Below, piece by piece: positions 6,901 through 7,167 of a stretch of 7,167 nucleotides of DNA. Each line of letters begins with the position of its first letter. The first letter of the stretch is position 1. The notes beneath the pieces were generated by a model that worked only from the letters and a program-made list of their open reading frames with translations, ran no database searches and had not been told where the DNA came from. Source of the stretch: an uncultured Flavobacteriaceae bacterium (GTDB lineage: Bacteria; Bacteroidota; Bacteroidia; Flavobacteriales; Flavobacteriaceae); assembly GCA_913044085.1 (NCBI GenBank), contig CAJWNW010000084.1, positions 1-7,167 of the forward strand. The letters are read 5' to 3'. A program made the position numbers and the translations under genes.

Positions 6901-7167
6901 TTTTAGAACCATTCATTGGCGCCTATTACGAAGTAAAGGCCAAAGAAAAAGCTAGGAAACTCTATAAAAATGTGACCTTGAAATACCAAGAAAGTCTTAC
7001 CTACTACAGCCGTGTTTCTGAACGCAATAAATCCAAGTACATTCAAACAATTTATTCTGATATAGAACGCTATAAAAGCTTGGTAGATACCATTAGCTCA
7101 TACGAAGAAGAAGGATTTATTAAAATTGAAATGGAAAAGTTTAATGGGTTTTTACGTTTGTTCACAG
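3951..7167 (+). CDS. DUF2723 / GT117 (TMEM260-like) membrane glycosyltransferase, partial
   Basis: A probable GT-C-fold enzyme that moves a sugar from a lipid carrier to an acceptor on the periplasmic side of the inner membrane; donor and acceptor are unknown. 1072 codons are visible and the frame is still open at the right edge. The start is ATG at 3951 after an A-rich stretch; the upstream in-frame stop is at 3912. The first membrane helix is about residues 11-29. The conserved FWDTGEY (35-41) and GHPPGAPLF (51-59) follow in the first outer loop; acidic D37 or E40 is a candidate catalytic residue by analogy with GT-C enzymes. More helices lie at about 80-108, 119-165, 177-205, 219-237, 260-275 and 282-305. 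A soluble region (about 308-543) is followed by four helices between 544 and 653. A long C-terminal soluble region (from about 655) contains GDNDTFPLWYAQEIEG (685-700) and ends in helical, TPR-like sequence. The family is common in Bacteroidota; human TMEM260 is a protein O-mannosyltransferase. The family assignment is firm, the reaction inferred. Confidence 0.9.
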   Translation, partial: MRDFNFKKWNLILGWTAFTLAFVVYAMTVEPTVGFWDTGEYILTSSKLEVGHPPGAPLFQMLGAFFSIFASEPAQIGLVLNMMSAAASAFTILFMFWTIVLLLKKLTSSGSESNPNAQVGILGAAFVGSLAFAFTDSFWFNAVETEVYAMATLIMAVMFYLGLRWQNEMHTPKGNRWLILISFVVGLSFGVHFMGLLTIPAIGLLYYFKNYKTVTLKNFIIANVAVVAILLFVFKLLAPNILRYFSALEIFFVNSVGLPFNSGSIIAFILLVLAIYLGLKYTKSKGLVKLNTGLLCVTFIVIGFTTWLMLPIRANANVPVNENNPSSARELLAYYNLEQYPKTRLFYGPQFTDQYAGLDENQPFTDDKPKYEKDLKSGKYVVVNDYVNAIQNYNGDHGSVLPRMWSTEHAVNYMRYCGFLEFSIKSEYKMQNEFRSLVETFETALAEGEIDYEGYHDFLRTYGRYLDIEKPALIDNIYYLFDYQIGYMYWRYFMWNFSGRQDDIQGKMDLHGNWMTGINFIDAYLLGITQENLPSDVSENKARNSYYLLPFLLGLIGLLFVFNRDKKVFWTMLVFFLFTGIAIQVYTNVRPFEPRERDYSVVGSFYVFALWIGIGVYAIYDWLSTYSKSKLIGPVVSVLCLAAVPGILISQNWDDHDRSNRRTAHAMAVNYLESCDPNAIIFTIGDNDTFPLWYAQEIEGIRTDVRVVCTSLFNVDWYIDQMKRKAYESEPIPSKLTHDKYKWGTRDYIIKEVVTQDTLDIHQFIDFVTSDDKRTKYGHVLKQQGYDTAGQRNQDLEANYAPTEHIRIPVNKENILKNGIVPQKDAGKIVDYIDIKIEDQAIYKNRLMMLDIIAENNWERPIYFSGGAFGDDDYIWMKDYLQLDGFAYKLVPIKTPIADNNPFDMGRIDSEKMYQLVKNWKWGNSGNPDVYHDVETRRNSITYRGHIARLIETLINENELKKAEEIADLAMEKMPVNIFGYYTFLEPFIGAYYEVKAKEKARKLYKNVTLKYQESLTYYSRVSERNKSKYIQTIYSDIERYKSLVDTISSYEEEGFIKIEMEKFNGFLRLFT

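Noticed and set aside
3951..7167. Frameshift or pseudogene in the glycosyltransferase gene
   Set aside because: I read the frame codon by codon; it is open throughout and its conserved motifs are in order. It is incomplete only because the window ends.

Overview
The window looks like core chromosome from a member of the Bacteroidota, most likely a flavobacterium. Four things point there. The base composition is AT-rich. Two promoters match the Bacteroidota pattern (TTTG-like -33 box, TAnnTTTG -7 box). None of the gene starts has a Shine-Dalgarno sequence. The proteins (a short NusA without extra C-terminal repeats, a 154-residue RimP, an IF-2 with a long charged N-terminal region, and a DUF2723/GT117 membrane protein) are of the flavobacterial type. 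I see no mobile element, CRISPR array or sign of recent transfer.

Left half, minus strand: the conserved operon rimP (3597-3133), nusA (3116-1884), infB (1805 to beyond the left edge). It links ribosome maturation, transcription elongation/termination and translation initiation. rimP and nusA are 16 bases apart, nusA and infB 78 bases apart. infB is cut by the window edge in domain II and lacks its C-terminal third.

Centre: upstream of rimP lies a Bacteroidota-type promoter and a leader of about 55 nt. The leader carries a perfect 8-bp GC-rich hairpin followed by five T residues, ending 12 bases before the rimP ATG. This is shaped like an intrinsic terminator and is the most interesting regulatory signal in the window, because the operon it would control encodes NusA, which itself acts on hairpins of this kind. 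Further upstream on the same strand is tRNA-Gln(UUG), with its own strong promoter and its own UUCG-loop terminator. It is therefore probably a separate transcript, although the order tRNA-rimP-nusA-infB recalls the metY-rimP-nusA-infB operon of enterobacteria.

Right half, plus strand: from 3951 to the right edge one large reading frame runs divergently from the tRNA. It encodes a polytopic membrane protein of the DUF2723/GT117 (TMEM260-like) family, a probable lipid-linked-sugar-dependent glycosyltransferase. At least 1072 residues are present and the end lies outside the window. It appears functionally unrelated to the rimP operon.

The window is mostly ordinary housekeeping sequence. The less expected items are the rimP leader hairpin with its tiny leader reading frame, the tRNA arrangement, an exact 23-bp repeat inside infB, and the glycosyltransferase of undefined substrate.
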